Shown here: piece after piece, positions 8,567 to 18,321 of the stretch
How positions within the stretch are numbered: the stretch's first letter is position 1
Layout: every line of letters begins with the position of its first letter
Source of the DNA: Pleurotus ostreatus/Saccharomyces cerevisiae fusant
Taxonomy: Eukaryota > Opisthokonta
Direction: 5' to 3'
Length of the DNA stretch: 18,321 nt
Assembly (NCBI GenBank): GCA_024196135.1
Contig: JAMQCK010000650.1
Location: forward strand, 1-18,321
Notes under the pieces: generated by a model
Databases searched by the model: none
Seen by the model: only the letters and a program-made list of their open reading frames with translations
Told to the model about the DNA's origin: nothing
Program-made: the position numbers and the translations under genes

Positions 8567-8619
8567 CTAGATTGTTGTCTTCCCGGAAGATCTTAGGAGA
8601 ACAAAGCGTCGGGCTTCCG

Positions 8620-8859
8620 TTAGGCTGAAGGTGGGTCGAAGGCTGTCTCTTCTAGCGCCGGTATATCTTCCTCTAGCCCAATGTGCGTCATAAATCTACG
8701 CGTCATAGGATGAGCGGCACCTCCGCGAAGAGACAGGTGTCCGGTACTCGCGTCTTCTGCTTGCAAGTTCAAGCAGAAAGTATGAGATCCGCCGTATATT
8801 GGCTGTAGCGCCAAGCGCGGACAGGTCAATGTAGCGGAGGTCCGCAGAGGCATACCCAT
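8620..8859 (-). pseudogene. Possible C-terminal remnant of a fungal membrane-protein gene (DUF6533-like?)
   Basis: A 79-codon minus frame contains a hydrophobic-to-charged junction (GGSHTFCLNLQAED) followed by an acidic end (GLEEDIPALEE). This loosely recalls the tail of basidiomycete DUF6533-type seven-helix proteins, where the last helix runs into a (F/L)LNL(R/Q) motif and a short acidic tail. A splice acceptor-like CGCTACAG precedes the similar part. The expected upstream helices are not visible in any frame. The match rests on a short, weak resemblance and may be chance. Confidence 0.15.
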
Positions 8860-9613
8860 GACCTAGTCGAGCGAGCGAATACGAGCGAGGCAAAGCTTCT
8901 TCGCCTCTTTCAACGTCGCAGTGAATACACGTCCGAAGGCCCAGGCGGCTGTCTACACAAAGACGTGCCACGGAAGGCAGTAGTTCCTGGGCCTGTGGCT
9001 TGATCGACAAGGCGTCTACGTATCGGCAAGGCGTCCGCGCCTCTCCTGTCATAGTATCGGCGGCAGAGATTGGTAGACAAGAGGCACGGCCAGGTCGGTG
9101 CTCGGGTTATTCGCGGCGGGCCAGATCCGAGGTAGATGCAGACGGAGGAGCAGGAGGGCGTCGGGAGAGCTGTTTTCGGGACATGGTATCTGAGGAGGAG
9201 GTCTAGAGCATCGACAAGGAGCCTAACGAGCCTGACGAGGATGGGGGAAGAGGACAAGTCCGGGAGAGGACGAAGGTTTGCGTCATCAAGTGACATAGGG
9301 GTGAGTTTCCCACGGTTGATCTTCGCGCAAAGATGGACTCGGAATGCTGGATCGTGACGAGAGCTTCATCCGTCCAGAGAGCCTAGAAACTGAATGGAAG
9401 CAAGGTGGAAAGATAGCGAGACAACATATCGGTTCACATACGTGCGCACATAGAACTTTCGTCGTTACTAGTACGTCTGCTATACCACAAAAGTGTATAT
9501 GACGAACGCCGACTTTACCACTCACAACGAGCGCTCCTACAAAGAAGGAGCGCAAATAAGCTTGAAAGAAATCCGTCCAGGAATTTTAAGTCCTCACCTG
9601 CGCGCGTAGAGAC

Positions 9614-9648
9614 CGCGAGGACGGCGGCACAGGCCCGCCGACCTCGCG
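9614..9648. repeat. Hairpin-forming inverted repeat, 14-bp arms
   Basis: Arms at 9614-9627 and 9635-9648 (right arm CCGCCGACCTCGCG) are complementary at 13 of 14 positions around a 7-nt loop. It stands alone in the gene-poor region. It may be part of a terminal inverted repeat relic or simply a stable GC hairpin. No flanking target-site duplication is apparent. Confidence 0.65.
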
Positions 9649-9800
9649 TTGCAGGGAATATTTTACTGAGCTACGCGTGCGTCAGCATCGGGTTTACTAC
9701 GTCGAAGATGGACTTATCTTTGAAGAGAAAACTGCAGGCTGCTCCCTGACCGTCCACCGACACACCCATCCCATGGCGGTCTGCTCTCAGCTTGTGCGGC

Positions 9801-9860
9801 AGACGCCCATAACAGGCCACAGATGCCCATAACAGGCCACAGGTGCCCATAACAGGCTGC
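9801..9860. repeat. Three tandem 20-bp repeats
   Basis: Three adjacent 20-bp units share the core CCCATAACAGG: 9801-9820, 9821-9840 and 9841-9860. Units 1 and 2 differ at one base; unit 3 differs from unit 2 at three bases. A fourth partial unit (AGACGCAC) begins at 9861. This is a short intergenic minisatellite with no coding role that I can see. Confidence 0.9.
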
Positions 9861-9927
9861 AGACGCACGAAGGATCACAGGGTCCAACCCACAGATGATA
9901 AATGCGCGGTACGTTGTCATGCACGAC

Positions 9928-10293
9928 TCAGCACAGCAGAAGGGCAATCTTAGCTCGCGGTGACTCCGTCGGGGGACGAGCCGTCACCGTGAGGACCACG
10001 ACCGAGGCTGAGCCAGCCGCCAAGGGCACAAAGCGAGAGAGAAGTAGGAAATCAGCGTTTGACGAGCCTACGTAGATGATGAGACCCACCAAGAAAAGAG
10101 GAAGCAAGGCGGGAAGGGAAGGCTGCCGAGAGAAGCGGCGCAATTTACCCCGTATATATACTACGTGAGCAGGGAAGCTGTAGAGAGGCTGTAGAACTCT
10201 GTTGTCGATGTCTGCCCAAGTCTCAGCAAGTTCTGGGTAAAAATACGCTCTGACGCGCCCATTGTGAGACAGAAGAATACATGTAGCTTTCAA
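9928..10293 (-). other. 121-codon open frame with one hydrophobic segment, doubtful gene
   Basis: This minus frame has a polar first half (RAYFYPELAETWADIDNR) and a hydrophobic stretch in the second (LPALLPLFLVGLIIYVGSS, then further nonpolar residues). A Pro/Leu-rich helix of this kind occurs in basidiomycete DUF6535-type membrane proteins, but no other part of that domain is present. It ends only 41 bp upstream of the MDR stop region, on the same strand. It may be a remnant, part of an unrecognised spliced gene, or chance. Confidence 0.15.
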
Positions 10294-10334
10294 TTTCTAT
10301 AGACGAACCACAATAAATGGTGTAAAGCTCCTAA

Positions 10335-11700
10335 TCAGGCGATCGTGTACACCAGCTTCTCGCGTCCATAGTTACCCTCCGCCATGATTTTTAGGCCCTC
10401 GTGGATGTCTGTAGAAGCAACGGTCAGAAGATGACGATGTAGCTCAATACATGCCACTCACTCTCAAGACCCTCGAGCTTGCGCAGACGCTGAGCCTTGA
10501 ACTTAGGCGCGCCCTGCCCCGCCTTCCAACCTTCCAAGACCTTCGGCTGGTCGTTTGCCACATAGTCCAGCGAACGAGCCTCATCCTCTGGCATCGCCGG
10601 GAGCCTCTGCCCGCTGCCAAACACAATCTCGCGCCCGATCTCCGTATACACCAGCGTAAACTCCGCGCTCACATCCGCCCGGCGCGTCGCCACCTCCTCA
10701 GAGATCTGCAGCGTCGTGATGACCTTGCCGCCGCGCGTCTTCGACATGGCGTCGATGGTCTTCTCGACGGTGCCGCCGCCGGCGATGGTGTCGAGGCCGT
10801 AGATGATGCCGTCGGGGCCGGCGGCGGCGTGGATCTTGGAGACGATGTCGGGGTCCTTGTAGTCGAAGGTGAAGTCGGCGCCGAGGGACTTGAGCTCATC
10901 CCAGACGGCGGGGGAGCCGGTGACGAAGACGGTGAGGCTGGAGAGCTTGGCGAGCTGCACGGCGTGGTGGCCGACGGCGCTCGAGCCGCCCCAGATGAGG
11001 ATCTTCTCGTTGGAGGGAGTAGTGAACGGCTTCGGCAAGCCAAGGCGCATGTAGAGCGCTTGAACGGCGGTAAGGTGAGGGATCTGACAAATCGTAAGTC
11101 GAAGGCATGGAGACACTCAGTCGCACAACGCATACCGGGAAGGACGCAGCCTCTTCGTAGGTCATGTCCTCCGGAAGCTTGAATGCTACGGCGGCGTTGA
11201 AGCGTGCATACTCGGCAAACGCGCCGTTGTCCGTCTGCCAAGAAGAACCATAGCTTTTGATGGGTTTAAGAGCGAGTTCGGCGAGAGCGAGGAGGAATAG
11301 AACTCACGTGAACGCCGCTGTCCGGTCACCGACCTTGAGATGCTTGACGGCGGACCCAACCTTCAAGACGTCGCCCGCAGCGTCGCACCCAGCGATAGTC
11401 CCGGCCTTGCCCACTTTGAAAACGTGCTATCGGAGGCATCAGTGACCGATGAGAAGTGCCGACTTCGAAGCTGATGCACCTTCCAGTCAGTGGGATTCAA
11501 GCCCACCGCTCTCACACGGACCTAAAGGGTACGATGAGTACAGGAGAGTACGAAGGTGAAGGTAGGAGGCGTACTATGATCTCGTTGTCGGCCAAGTTCT
11601 GCACCTTCTCCTGGGAGGCCCAAGGGATGGTGACGACTTGCACGCCCGTCTTGTCAGGAAGGATCTGCAGCGCCTTGATGGTTTCGGGGAGAGCAGACAT
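10335..11700 (-). CDS. MDR-superfamily enoyl/quinone reductase, copy 1
   Basis: Six exons with closing phases give 366 aa: 11700-11575, 11521-11480, 11426-11308, 11253-11136, 11083-10462, 10408-10335. It has an N-terminal GroES-like half (GLNPTDWK at about 49-56, AGCDAAGDV, VGDRTA) and a Rossmann half with the NADPH loop ILIWGGSSAVGHHAVQLAK (GGSSAVG at 167-173). It ends YGREKLVYTIA. The catalytic and structural zinc cysteine sets of alcohol dehydrogenases are absent, so it belongs to the zinc-independent, NADPH-dependent enoyl/quinone reductase branch (ToxD/trans-enoyl-reductase-like). Such enzymes reduce activated C=C bonds of small molecules or act with polyketide synthases; no such synthase is near. 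It is clearly homologous to the gene at 16831-18092 but carries two additional introns, after codon 42 and after codon 135. The real substrate is unknown. Confidence 0.9.
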
Positions 11701-11794
11701 GGTTGGATAGTGGAAGAAAGTAGAGAGCTGCGATGGATGCAGAGGAAGATAGGAAAGACCTCGTTAGGTTGATGATGGTGAGAATCTTCTTCCC

Positions 11795-11808
11795 CATACT
11801 TATATGCC
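11795..11808 (-). promoter_or_regulatory. TATA element of MDR copy 1
   Basis: GGCATATAAGTATG on the coding strand lies about 104 bp upstream of the ATG at 11700. MDR copy 2 has GGCATATAAAGG at nearly the same distance from its own start, which makes it a likely core promoter. A CCCCT stress-element-like motif occurs further upstream around 11864-11868 (strand + reading). Confidence 0.55.
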
Positions 11809-12279
11809 TCCGGGTAAGCGGCAGCCTCCGTACGTGAAAAGAGCAGCGAGGTCCTTGCGGGGCCCCTCCCTCGTCCCTTCAACAATCACGACTCCCCGCG
11901 CCACCAATCGTCCACTCATCCGACTCGCTGTCGCCAGAAACCTAGAGACCTTCGTTCAGTAAGGCCCCAGCTCGTTCTGGTAATGCTTGATAATACAGGC
12001 GTTTGAGATGATCAATGATTAGCGAAGTCGCGTGAGACGATTATATGTCGAGGCCCTGAGACAGGCGTTGACGGATGAATAGGCCGGTTCTTCTAACCGT
12101 AGCTGCACCAAGCAGAATTGCGTCGCTATCCAGCTACACTCCGCGGGACAAGGCCGTTCATAAGCCCTGCATAATCTGGAAGTGTTACTGCCCTGCTTGG
12201 GGACACGTCGCAGCCCACGCTTGCCGAAGATAGAACGCAATGGCTTGAGCTTTTCTTAAGAGCTTACTTTTGCTCAGAG

Positions 12280-12362
12280 GAAGGCATTGCGGTGCAGGAT
12301 GGGACATCGAGTGATTCGAGTCTATCATCGACGTTCGGGTTCAAGAGGAAACACGTGCGTCG
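12280..12362 (+). repeat. Dispersed intergenic element, copy A
   Basis: 12325-12362 matches 16501-16538 at 32 of 38 ungapped positions, around the shared AAACACGTGC. The similarity continues upstream (GAAGGCAT..CGGTG) with about 20 bp extra in copy A. It is not part of any exon I can define and contains a CACGTG E-box. It could be a degraded transposable element, a duplicated regulatory block or a segment copied along with a gene duplication. Confidence 0.5.
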
Positions 12363-12475
12363 GGGGACAGCCGGATCGGCAATATCCGCCGTCCTCCATA
12401 AATTACTCAATTTGGATGTTTTCGTTGCTGCCTGGTAAGTAGATACGGTAAGAAGTGTACACTGTGACAGTCCTT

Positions 12476-15400
12476 TCATTTCCGATTAGACTGCCACTCA
12501 TCCAGCCACTGTCTCAAGTCCTCCGTCGAGCGACCGATGTACGTGTAGCGCGCCTTGATACTGTCCAGTGCCTGCGCGAGCGACATGTCGTACTTGGAGG
12601 TGTCCTTGTCCTGCGACGGTATTATTAATGAAAAAGTCCACCATTGTGGGCCGGAGATACACACTGCGAAAAAGGCCTTCGTCTCCTCGTAGTCCTTCTT
12701 CGTCGATAGTGATTCAATGGGAGCCTGAACGATGCGGCCGAGCGAGAAGGTACCCTGAAAGCGCTTGTAGATCTACAGCCCATAGTAAGCTTATTTTCCT
12801 ACAACTAAGAGCAGCCAGAGCTCACCGTGTCAAAGTTATCCTTGAGGAGCGAGGCGAGCATGCGGCGCGCGGCTGGGTTGGCCTGCAACCCACGAAAGAA
12901 CTGGGGCATGTCTCCGTCTACAGCTTCGTTCAGCACGTGGTGCTTCGTCTCCTCCAGCAAAGCCGGGTCTACAGTCGAGCACATCGCAACTCTGTCGATG
13001 TATTGTCAGGAAAGCAATATTTAATAGGGGACAAACGACGAGGGCGTACATGGCGGCGGCACGGAACGTAGGCGTCTTCGGATTCTTGAGCGCTTGCTTC
13101 ATCTTTTCGAACTCTGCGCGGCCACCGTTCTTCACCGCCTGAGGATTTTTGATCAAAATTCCATCTACGGCAAAGTCATAAGCGGGCTCACATGCACAAA
13201 AGTGGCCCGCAAAAGATCGGCAGGGATCAAGGAATCGTCGTCGTATTCCACGAAGGGCGCGAAACGGCGCCTGAGCTCGGCAATGACTCTGCATTTGTCG
13301 TTAGCCGTACATTCTGGACAACAATCATCAGAAACGCACTTAGACTCGTCGCTGTCAGCGGATTGAGAAATGGCAAGGGTACGCAGCTGCGTAACGTCTG
13401 GATGGTCCGAGCCCGAGTATTCGTAGCCGAGCTTGTCGACGATGGGGACGAAAAGGGACTATCGAGATCGTGTCAGACGCCTTTGGGGAGCACAGAAACT
13501 AGAGAGAGCACTCACACGACTAAATGCCTTGAGTTTGCCAACGACATCCTCGTGCTCCCACCAGACGGAGATCAGCGAGCTCAGGTGGCTCGCAATGGTC
13601 TCCCACACGATGTCTATAGCCCATCCCATCAGCTCACCCCCTTTACTCTCAGCAAGCATCCTCGTCACTCACACTCCTTCTCATTCCTCAGCAGATCCAC
13701 CAGCGCCAGCGAACTGCTCAGCTTCGATAGCCCCGCCTTCGCTAACGCAAACGCGTCGTTGATTAGGCCGATGCGGTCATCGAGCGTGAACAGCGAGTCC
13801 TGCTTCGCGGCCTCGAGCCCAATCTTTGCGAGACGCTCGGGCGTGTATAGGACGTGGTAGACGCCGGTTGTGCCGGCGTTGAGCTTGAAAGGCTTGTTGG
13901 TGTCAATGGCGTAGGTTTTCTCGCGATCGCTGAGGACCTGGCGGTCAATGGTGGGCTCCCCGTCGGCGTCGCGGGTAAGAATGGCGAGGGGAATGTTCCT
14001 GAATACACATTAGAGATAGGGAGCGAGAGATGAAAGTGATCCACGTACCAGATGGTTTCGTTGTGCTCTGGGTCCGCCGGACCGCTCTCGAGGAGCCTAT
14101 CCTGGCGAATACTGATACCATTCGCGTTCTCCGTAACAGTGATGACGGGGAAGCCGATCTAGAAACAACGTCAGTCGTCAAGCACCTGCAGCTCAGCATC
14201 GTACGCTCACCTTATTGACCCAGTTACTCATAAAAGCGACGACATCTTCGCCTGGGGATATATACGATCAATCAAGCCCCCGACATCAAGGAATCAAGGG
14301 ACAAACCAGTAGCGGTCGTTATACCCTTCCAAAGATCCTCGGTAACGCTGCTGCCGAACAGGTGATCCTTGAGGTAAAGCGAGACGCCTTTGAGGAACTT
14401 GTCCTCGCCGACATGCGTGGCTAACATGCGGAGGACTGCACGAAGATCAGTAGGCGCATGGGCTGCCGTACGGAGCGAGACATACCGGACGCAGCCTTCG
14501 AGTACGACAGACTATCGAAGATCTAAATCGTGGTGAGAGCTTGTTCAGATTAAAAATTGGGTGTAGGCACACCTGGTAGACGCGGCGCGCATCTGGACAC
14601 TCCACCTCGATTGGGTGCGAGGAGAGTTTCGCGTCCAAAGACAGCGCGCGCGACAAATGCTGATTGATGAACTGCGACGTGAGCTTCCACTCGGGAAAGA
14701 CCTTGTCCGTGATGACGAGATCGCCCATCTGTTGTTAACAGCGGCTCAGCATCTTCTCCTCCATGCACACAGCGACAGAAATTTACGCACGAGCGTAGCA
14801 AACCCCTCATTCAGATACAGGTTGTCCCACCACTTCATCGTCGTGATATTGCCGAACCACATGTGGGCGATCTCATGGCTCTGGACGGTTGCGACCCAGG
14901 TCTTGGTCTTCATATCGGCATGCTCGGGGTCGAGGAGGAGGAGTGACGTGCTGCCGATGATGAGACCCCAGTTCTCCATGGCGCCGTCAAAGTCCGCCAC
15001 CTGCGAAAGGCACATATAACGCGAAATCCGAGGCGCGAACATTGTTCACTCACAACGAGGGTATCGAGCTTTGGGAGCGGGTAGCCGACGTCGAAGACTT
15101 GCTCGTACAGCGGGAGGAACTTCGCCTTGACATCGAGGGCGAATTGCGCTTGATGGATGTTGTCCTTGGTCGCTGAAGCACAAGTCAGACGCAGAAAGGG
15201 AACAAAATTTCACAGTTCCACTCACCAAAAATCCGCAGTGGGAGTTCCTGGCCGCTAACCGGTAGCTTTACCTTGGATTCGCGCTTCTCGAAGTCGCCGT
15301 TTGCCCATGCGACGAGATATGTGCTCATCGGCGGCGTGGTCGCAAACCGGGTGATCTTCCACTTACCCTCCGTGCAAGCGCTCTCAAGCAGGCCTGCAAG

Positions 15401-16092
15401 GTCGGCGTCCTGCGGGAGGGCGCTACTACTGGCCTCGTAGACCGTCTCGGAGACTTCGTTCATGTTTGAGAGACTGACGGTGCCGTTGCGGGAGACCATG
15501 GTGATTGCGAAGGTCGCCTTTAGGAGCGGCTCGTCCCAGCAAGGGAAGGCGCGCCGGGCGGCCGTGGGCTGGAACTGGGTAAGGGCGTAGTGTTTCTTGA
15601 CGCCGTTCTCCTCCCAGGCGCCCCGGTAGTAGGCCGCCAGGTTTTCGGAGAGGGGTGCATGGAATGGGATGGTAAGGAGTGCGGTCGAGCCGGCAGGAAG
15701 AGCGGTAGGGAATGAGACGGTGAGGCGTTCCTGAGTCTTCTCAAAGGACGTGCTGGATTGAATTTGTTCTGTCTGTAGAGAGTCGGACCAGACGCGTCTG
15801 CGGTAGACGAAGTGAGATATAGGTGTCGATAAGGGATTTTATTTGGACATACGCGGGTGATAATTCCAGTTCAGATGAGTTGAGAACAAGGTCCTTCGTG
15901 TTCTCCTTGATATCAAGGCTGGCAACCGGGTTCAGCTAATGAGAGGCTCAACAAGAAGAGAGCATACCTGATCTTCACGAACCCGCGAAAAGCGAGCTTC
16001 TCAAGGTCGGTTTGCACAGTGACATCGTAGTGAGTGGGGCGGACGTTCGTCGGGAGCCTGTACTTGGTCTCTTCCCCTTCAGTGATCGACAT
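12476..16092 (-). CDS. M1-family zinc aminopeptidase (puromycin-sensitive/Ape2-Aap1 type)
   Basis: Eighteen exons with closing phases give 900 aa: 16092-15968, 15918-15853, 15797-15226, 15172-15054, 15000-14791, 14728-14573, 14522-14486, 14435-14307, 14251-14211, 14158-14049, 13998-13673, 13613-13516, 13458-13340, 13288-13192, 13138-13050, 12991-12826, 12772-12665, 12610-12476. The exopeptidase motif GAMEN is at 300-304. The zinc site HEIAHMWFGN supplies His336, Glu337 and His340, with the third ligand Glu359 (LNEGFAT) exactly 18 residues on. The transition-state tyrosine is probably Tyr423 (SYSKAA). A C-terminal ERAP1-like helical domain completes the protein. It removes N-terminal residues from peptides. 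No signal peptide or membrane anchor is seen, so it is probably cytosolic, as for yeast Aap1/Ape2. Length is normal and nothing is broken. Confidence 0.95.
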
Positions 16093-16830
16093 AGTTCGTC
16101 TGGAGGTGGTGGAGGGGGTGGAGGGTACGAGGAACGATGAAGGATGGTGAGAACTAAATCTGAACTACGGACTGATGCACTACCCAGGACTGACTAGCTA
16201 TGACTCCGAGGAAGGATAGCCAGCATGCGCGTATCTTTGCGCCACTGTTCCTGGCTGCGCCGTTATCATCTTCAACGGTAGTATGGCTTGCCATACGCAT
16301 CTCAGGCTGATGATGTCGCGCGAGATGATTGAGACGAGTGTCAGCGAGGAAACGTACTGTATACCTTCCGCGGGAGAGATCCTGCAACACGTGCGTATGC
16401 ATTCCAGGCAATAGCAAGGTCAGAGTCCCGTCCAGTCGCGAGGTCTGTTCAGATGAGATCCTTTCTCTTGATAGAAGGCATCGGTGTGGAAGTAGGACGG
16501 TCATTGACGTTCGTATTCAAAAGTAAACACGTGCTTCGCTACCGACCGGCCACACCCGCACTGCACAAACTTGCCGTATTTGGCAATTTGTTGTGCCAGA
16601 AAGCAACCTGCTCGAGCTTACGGTCGCCTTTGCGCGGGCTAGAGAGTTCGTATGCTACGACCTTGACTTACATCGTCTCTGAGCATGAAGAAGACAGGCA
16701 CTGACGAACCTGCTTACGATACTGCATGCGCACCACCATCAGGAGAGGGATAGGCAATGGGCCCGTGAGTTTACACATTTATAAGGATATTACTGTACAG
16801 GTTACTTTTGGTTTTCTGGCTAGAAGTCCT
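16093..16830. other. Intergenic: aminopeptidase promoter and 3' flank of MDR copy 2
   Basis: Immediately upstream of the aminopeptidase ATG the coding strand is C-rich (CACCCCCTCCACCACCTCCA), a usual fungal leader. Copy B of the dispersed element lies at 16474-16538. No gene or TATA box is convincing in the rest. Confidence 0.6.
16474..16538 (+). repeat. Dispersed intergenic element, copy B
   Basis: This is the partner of 12280-12362, in the same orientation. The core is TGACGTTCGTATTCAAAAG followed by TAAACACGTGCTTCG. It lies about 380-450 bp upstream of the aminopeptidase start, while copy A lies about 580-660 bp upstream of the MDR copy 1 start. Confidence 0.5.
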
Positions 16831-18092
16831 TCATGCAATAGTGTACACAAGCTTCTCGCGTCCGTACGCGCCATCAGCCATGATCTTCAGGCCCTCCTGG
16901 ATGTCTGCGCAACACGTTAGAGAGCGAATATAAGCAGAAGGAAAGGCGGACTCACTCTCAAGACCTCCGGGCAGCTTGCGCAAGCGCTGAGTCTTGAACT
17001 TCGGCGCGCCCTGACCCGCCTTCCAGCCCTCCAACAGCTTCGGCATGTCCGTCGACACATACTCCAGCGTCCGCCTCTCATCCTCCTTGTCCGCCGGGAA
17101 CGTCGCGACGTGTGCGAACGTCAGCTCGTACCCGAGCTCCGTGTACACGAGCGTGAAGTCCACCTTCACGTCCGCCCGCCGCGCCTTCGTCTCGTCCGAG
17201 ATCGGGAGCGTCGTGATCACCGTGCCGCCGCGCGTCTTTGAGAGCGCGTCCACCACCGCGTCCGTCGAGCCCTTCTCCGCGACGGTGTCGAAGCCGTAGA
17301 TGATGCCCTCGGGGCCCGCGGCGGCAGTGATCTTCGCCACAACCTCCGGATCCTTGTAGTCGAACGTGTGGTCCGCGCCGAGCGCCTTGAGCTCGTCCCA
17401 CGCGGCGGGGGACGTGGTGACGAAGACCTTGAGGCCGGAGAGCTTGGCGAGCTGGACGGCGTGGTGTCCGACCGCGGTGGAGCCGCCCCAGATGAGGATG
17501 GACTCGTTCGCGGGGGTGGTGAGCGGCTTGGGGATGTTGAGGCGCATGTAGAAGGCCTGGGCGGCGGTGAGGTGCGGGATGGGGAAGGAGGCGGCCTCCT
17601 CGTAGGTCATGTCATCGGGGAGCTTGAAAGAGACGTGGGCCTTGAAGCGCACGTACTCGGCGTACGCGCCGTTGTCCTTTTGCCAGGAGCCACCGAAGCT
17701 GAGAAAGAAGTTAGTACGAAGGATGCGGCGAGCGAAGGGAGGTAACGCACTTGAACCCAGCCGCGCGGTCGCCAACCTTGAGGTGCTTGACTGCCGCGCC
17801 GACCTTGACGACATCGCCAGCAGCATCGCAGCCAAGGATCGTGCCCGGCGTGCCCCACTGGCCAAGAGCGTGCTGAAAGGCGCGTCAGCAACTGAATTCC
17901 CTTCTACCGATCTCCCAAACGCACCTTCCAATCCGTGGGGTTCAACCCAGCAGCGCGAACGCGCACAACAATCTCATCATCGGCGAGGTTCTTCACCTTC
18001 TCCTGGGACGCCCAGGGGATGGTCACAACCTGCACGCCCTTCCGCTCGGGGAGGACCTGCAGCGCCTTGATGGTCTCGGGGAGCGCAGACAT
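16831..18092 (-). CDS. MDR-superfamily enoyl/quinone reductase, copy 2
   Basis: Four exons give 368 aa: 18092-17925, 17872-17751, 17698-16956, 16904-16831. The first 56 residues differ from copy 1 at 8 positions by eye, and similarity runs to the shared YGREKLVYTIA end. The NADPH loop is ILIWGGSTAVGHHAVQLAK (GGSTAVG at 168-174). The GroES-like half has GLNPTDWK and LGCDAAGDV. Zinc-binding cysteines are absent, as in copy 1. Three introns sit at the same positions as in copy 1; the two extra copy-1 introns are missing. Third codon positions are visibly richer in G/C than in copy 1. The role is expected to be NADPH-dependent reduction of an activated double bond or quinone; the substrate is unknown. 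Confidence 0.9.
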
Positions 18093-18196
18093 GGTGAGGT
18101 TGTCGTGAATGTGGTGAAGCAAAGAGACGGGATCTGCGAGGAAAGAAGAGCGTATGGTCAACAGCGAGTTCCTTGGCGAAGACGCCAGGTGCGCGA

Positions 18197-18208
18197 CCTT
18201 TATATGCC
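18197..18208 (-). promoter_or_regulatory. TATA element of MDR copy 2
   Basis: GGCATATAAAGG on the coding strand lies about 112 bp upstream of the ATG at 18092. It matches the element upstream of copy 1 in sequence and spacing, and both are preceded by a GCCGC-rich block (GGGCGGCA versus AAGCGGCA on the + strand). Confidence 0.6.
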
Positions 18209-18321
18209 CCGGCCATCGGGCGGCACGTTCATCCGGAAGACTCTTCGTCCTACCGGAAGAAACTTGTGGTGAAGGTTCTCGTCCAGTCATCGAAAAGTTC
18301 GCTCCATAATGCTTGCTAATG

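Larger units (their letters stand above)
7309..10334. other. Gene-poor 3 kb region with fragments, no intact gene recognised
   Basis: Between the TmpA start and the end of the first MDR gene no frame gives an intact, recognisable multi-exon gene on either strand. The first part (7309-7900) presumably holds the TmpA promoter. After that come short open frames without clear family motifs (listed separately where worth noting), a strong hairpin (9614-9648) and a 3-copy 20-bp tandem repeat (9801-9860). The pattern of open stretches interrupted by frame changes looks like degraded genes or a rapidly evolving lineage-specific gene. I cannot exclude a real gene with unusual splicing. Confidence 0.5.
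11701..12475. other. Intergenic: MDR copy 1 promoter and 3' flank of the aminopeptidase
   Basis: Beyond the TATA element near 11800 and a repeat copy at 12280-12362, only short frames without recognisable motifs occur. I see no gene here on either strand. Confidence 0.6.

Noticed and set aside
8159..8596. 145-codon plus-strand frame starting MPQAVASVF
   Set aside because: It has no recognisable motif, and the opposite strand in the same stretch looks more protein-like. It is probably chance.
10451..11182. 243-codon plus-strand frame opposite MDR copy 1 (and a similar one at 17368-17745 opposite copy 2)
   Set aside because: Both are antisense shadows of homologous sequence. They occur in both paralogs only because the sense codons are conserved.
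16154..16504. 116-codon minus frame upstream of the aminopeptidase
   Set aside because: No motif is visible. The aminopeptidase already has a full-length N-terminus starting at 16092, so no upstream exon is needed.
10335..18092. Secondary-metabolite cluster built around the two enoyl reductases and the TmpA (NRPS-like C-terminal) protein
   Set aside because: No PKS, NRPS, terpene synthase, P450, methyltransferase or pathway regulator is present, and the gene between the reductases is a housekeeping-type aminopeptidase.

Overview
The window reads as nuclear DNA of a filamentous basidiomycete, most likely an Agaricomycete. Coding regions are split by many introns of about 48-71 nt with GT..AG ends (often GTGCGT, GTGAGT or GTACGT donors) and CTAAC/CTGAC-like branch points. 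Genes are closely packed on both strands and GC content is fairly high. The best-matching protein families are fungal. I see no operons, ribosome binding sites, tRNA/rRNA genes or CRISPR arrays. All gene models below were built by hand: I translated the frames and checked that splice phases close. They are predictions without transcript support.

Layout. 1-141 (+): last codons of an MFS-type transporter. 345-1442 (-): PTAR1-like prenyltransferase alpha-repeat protein (2 exons, 350 aa). 1529-2605 (+): acidic protein with GGGF repeats and an EF-hand-like C-terminus (358 aa). It starts only 86 bp from the divergent PTAR1-like start codon. 2720-4621 (-): DUF1917/BLES03 (C11orf68)-type protein with 12 exons, an 18-nt microexon and a seven-fold 8-residue tail repeat (424 aa). 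5448-7308 (-): TmpA-type membrane flavoprotein (7 exons, 519 aa) whose stop codon appears to be assembled by splicing. 7309-10334: a 3 kb gene-poor stretch with decayed-looking ORF fragments, a hairpin and a short tandem repeat. 10335-11700 (-) and 16831-18092 (-): two close paralogs of a zinc-independent MDR enoyl/quinone reductase (366 and 368 aa). 12476-16092 (-): an 18-exon M1 zinc aminopeptidase (900 aa) lying between the paralogs.

The genes do not form an obvious pathway. The aminopeptidase, PTAR1-like and DUF1917 proteins look like conserved cellular genes. TmpA and the MDR reductases are redox enzymes, but no polyketide synthase, peptide synthetase or other core biosynthetic enzyme is present, so I do not call a metabolite cluster. 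The points most worth following up are the split stop codon of the TmpA gene, intron differences between the MDR paralogs with a conserved core promoter, a duplicated non-coding element upstream of two different genes, and the fragments in the 3 kb gap. I found nothing I would call a new biological system with confidence.
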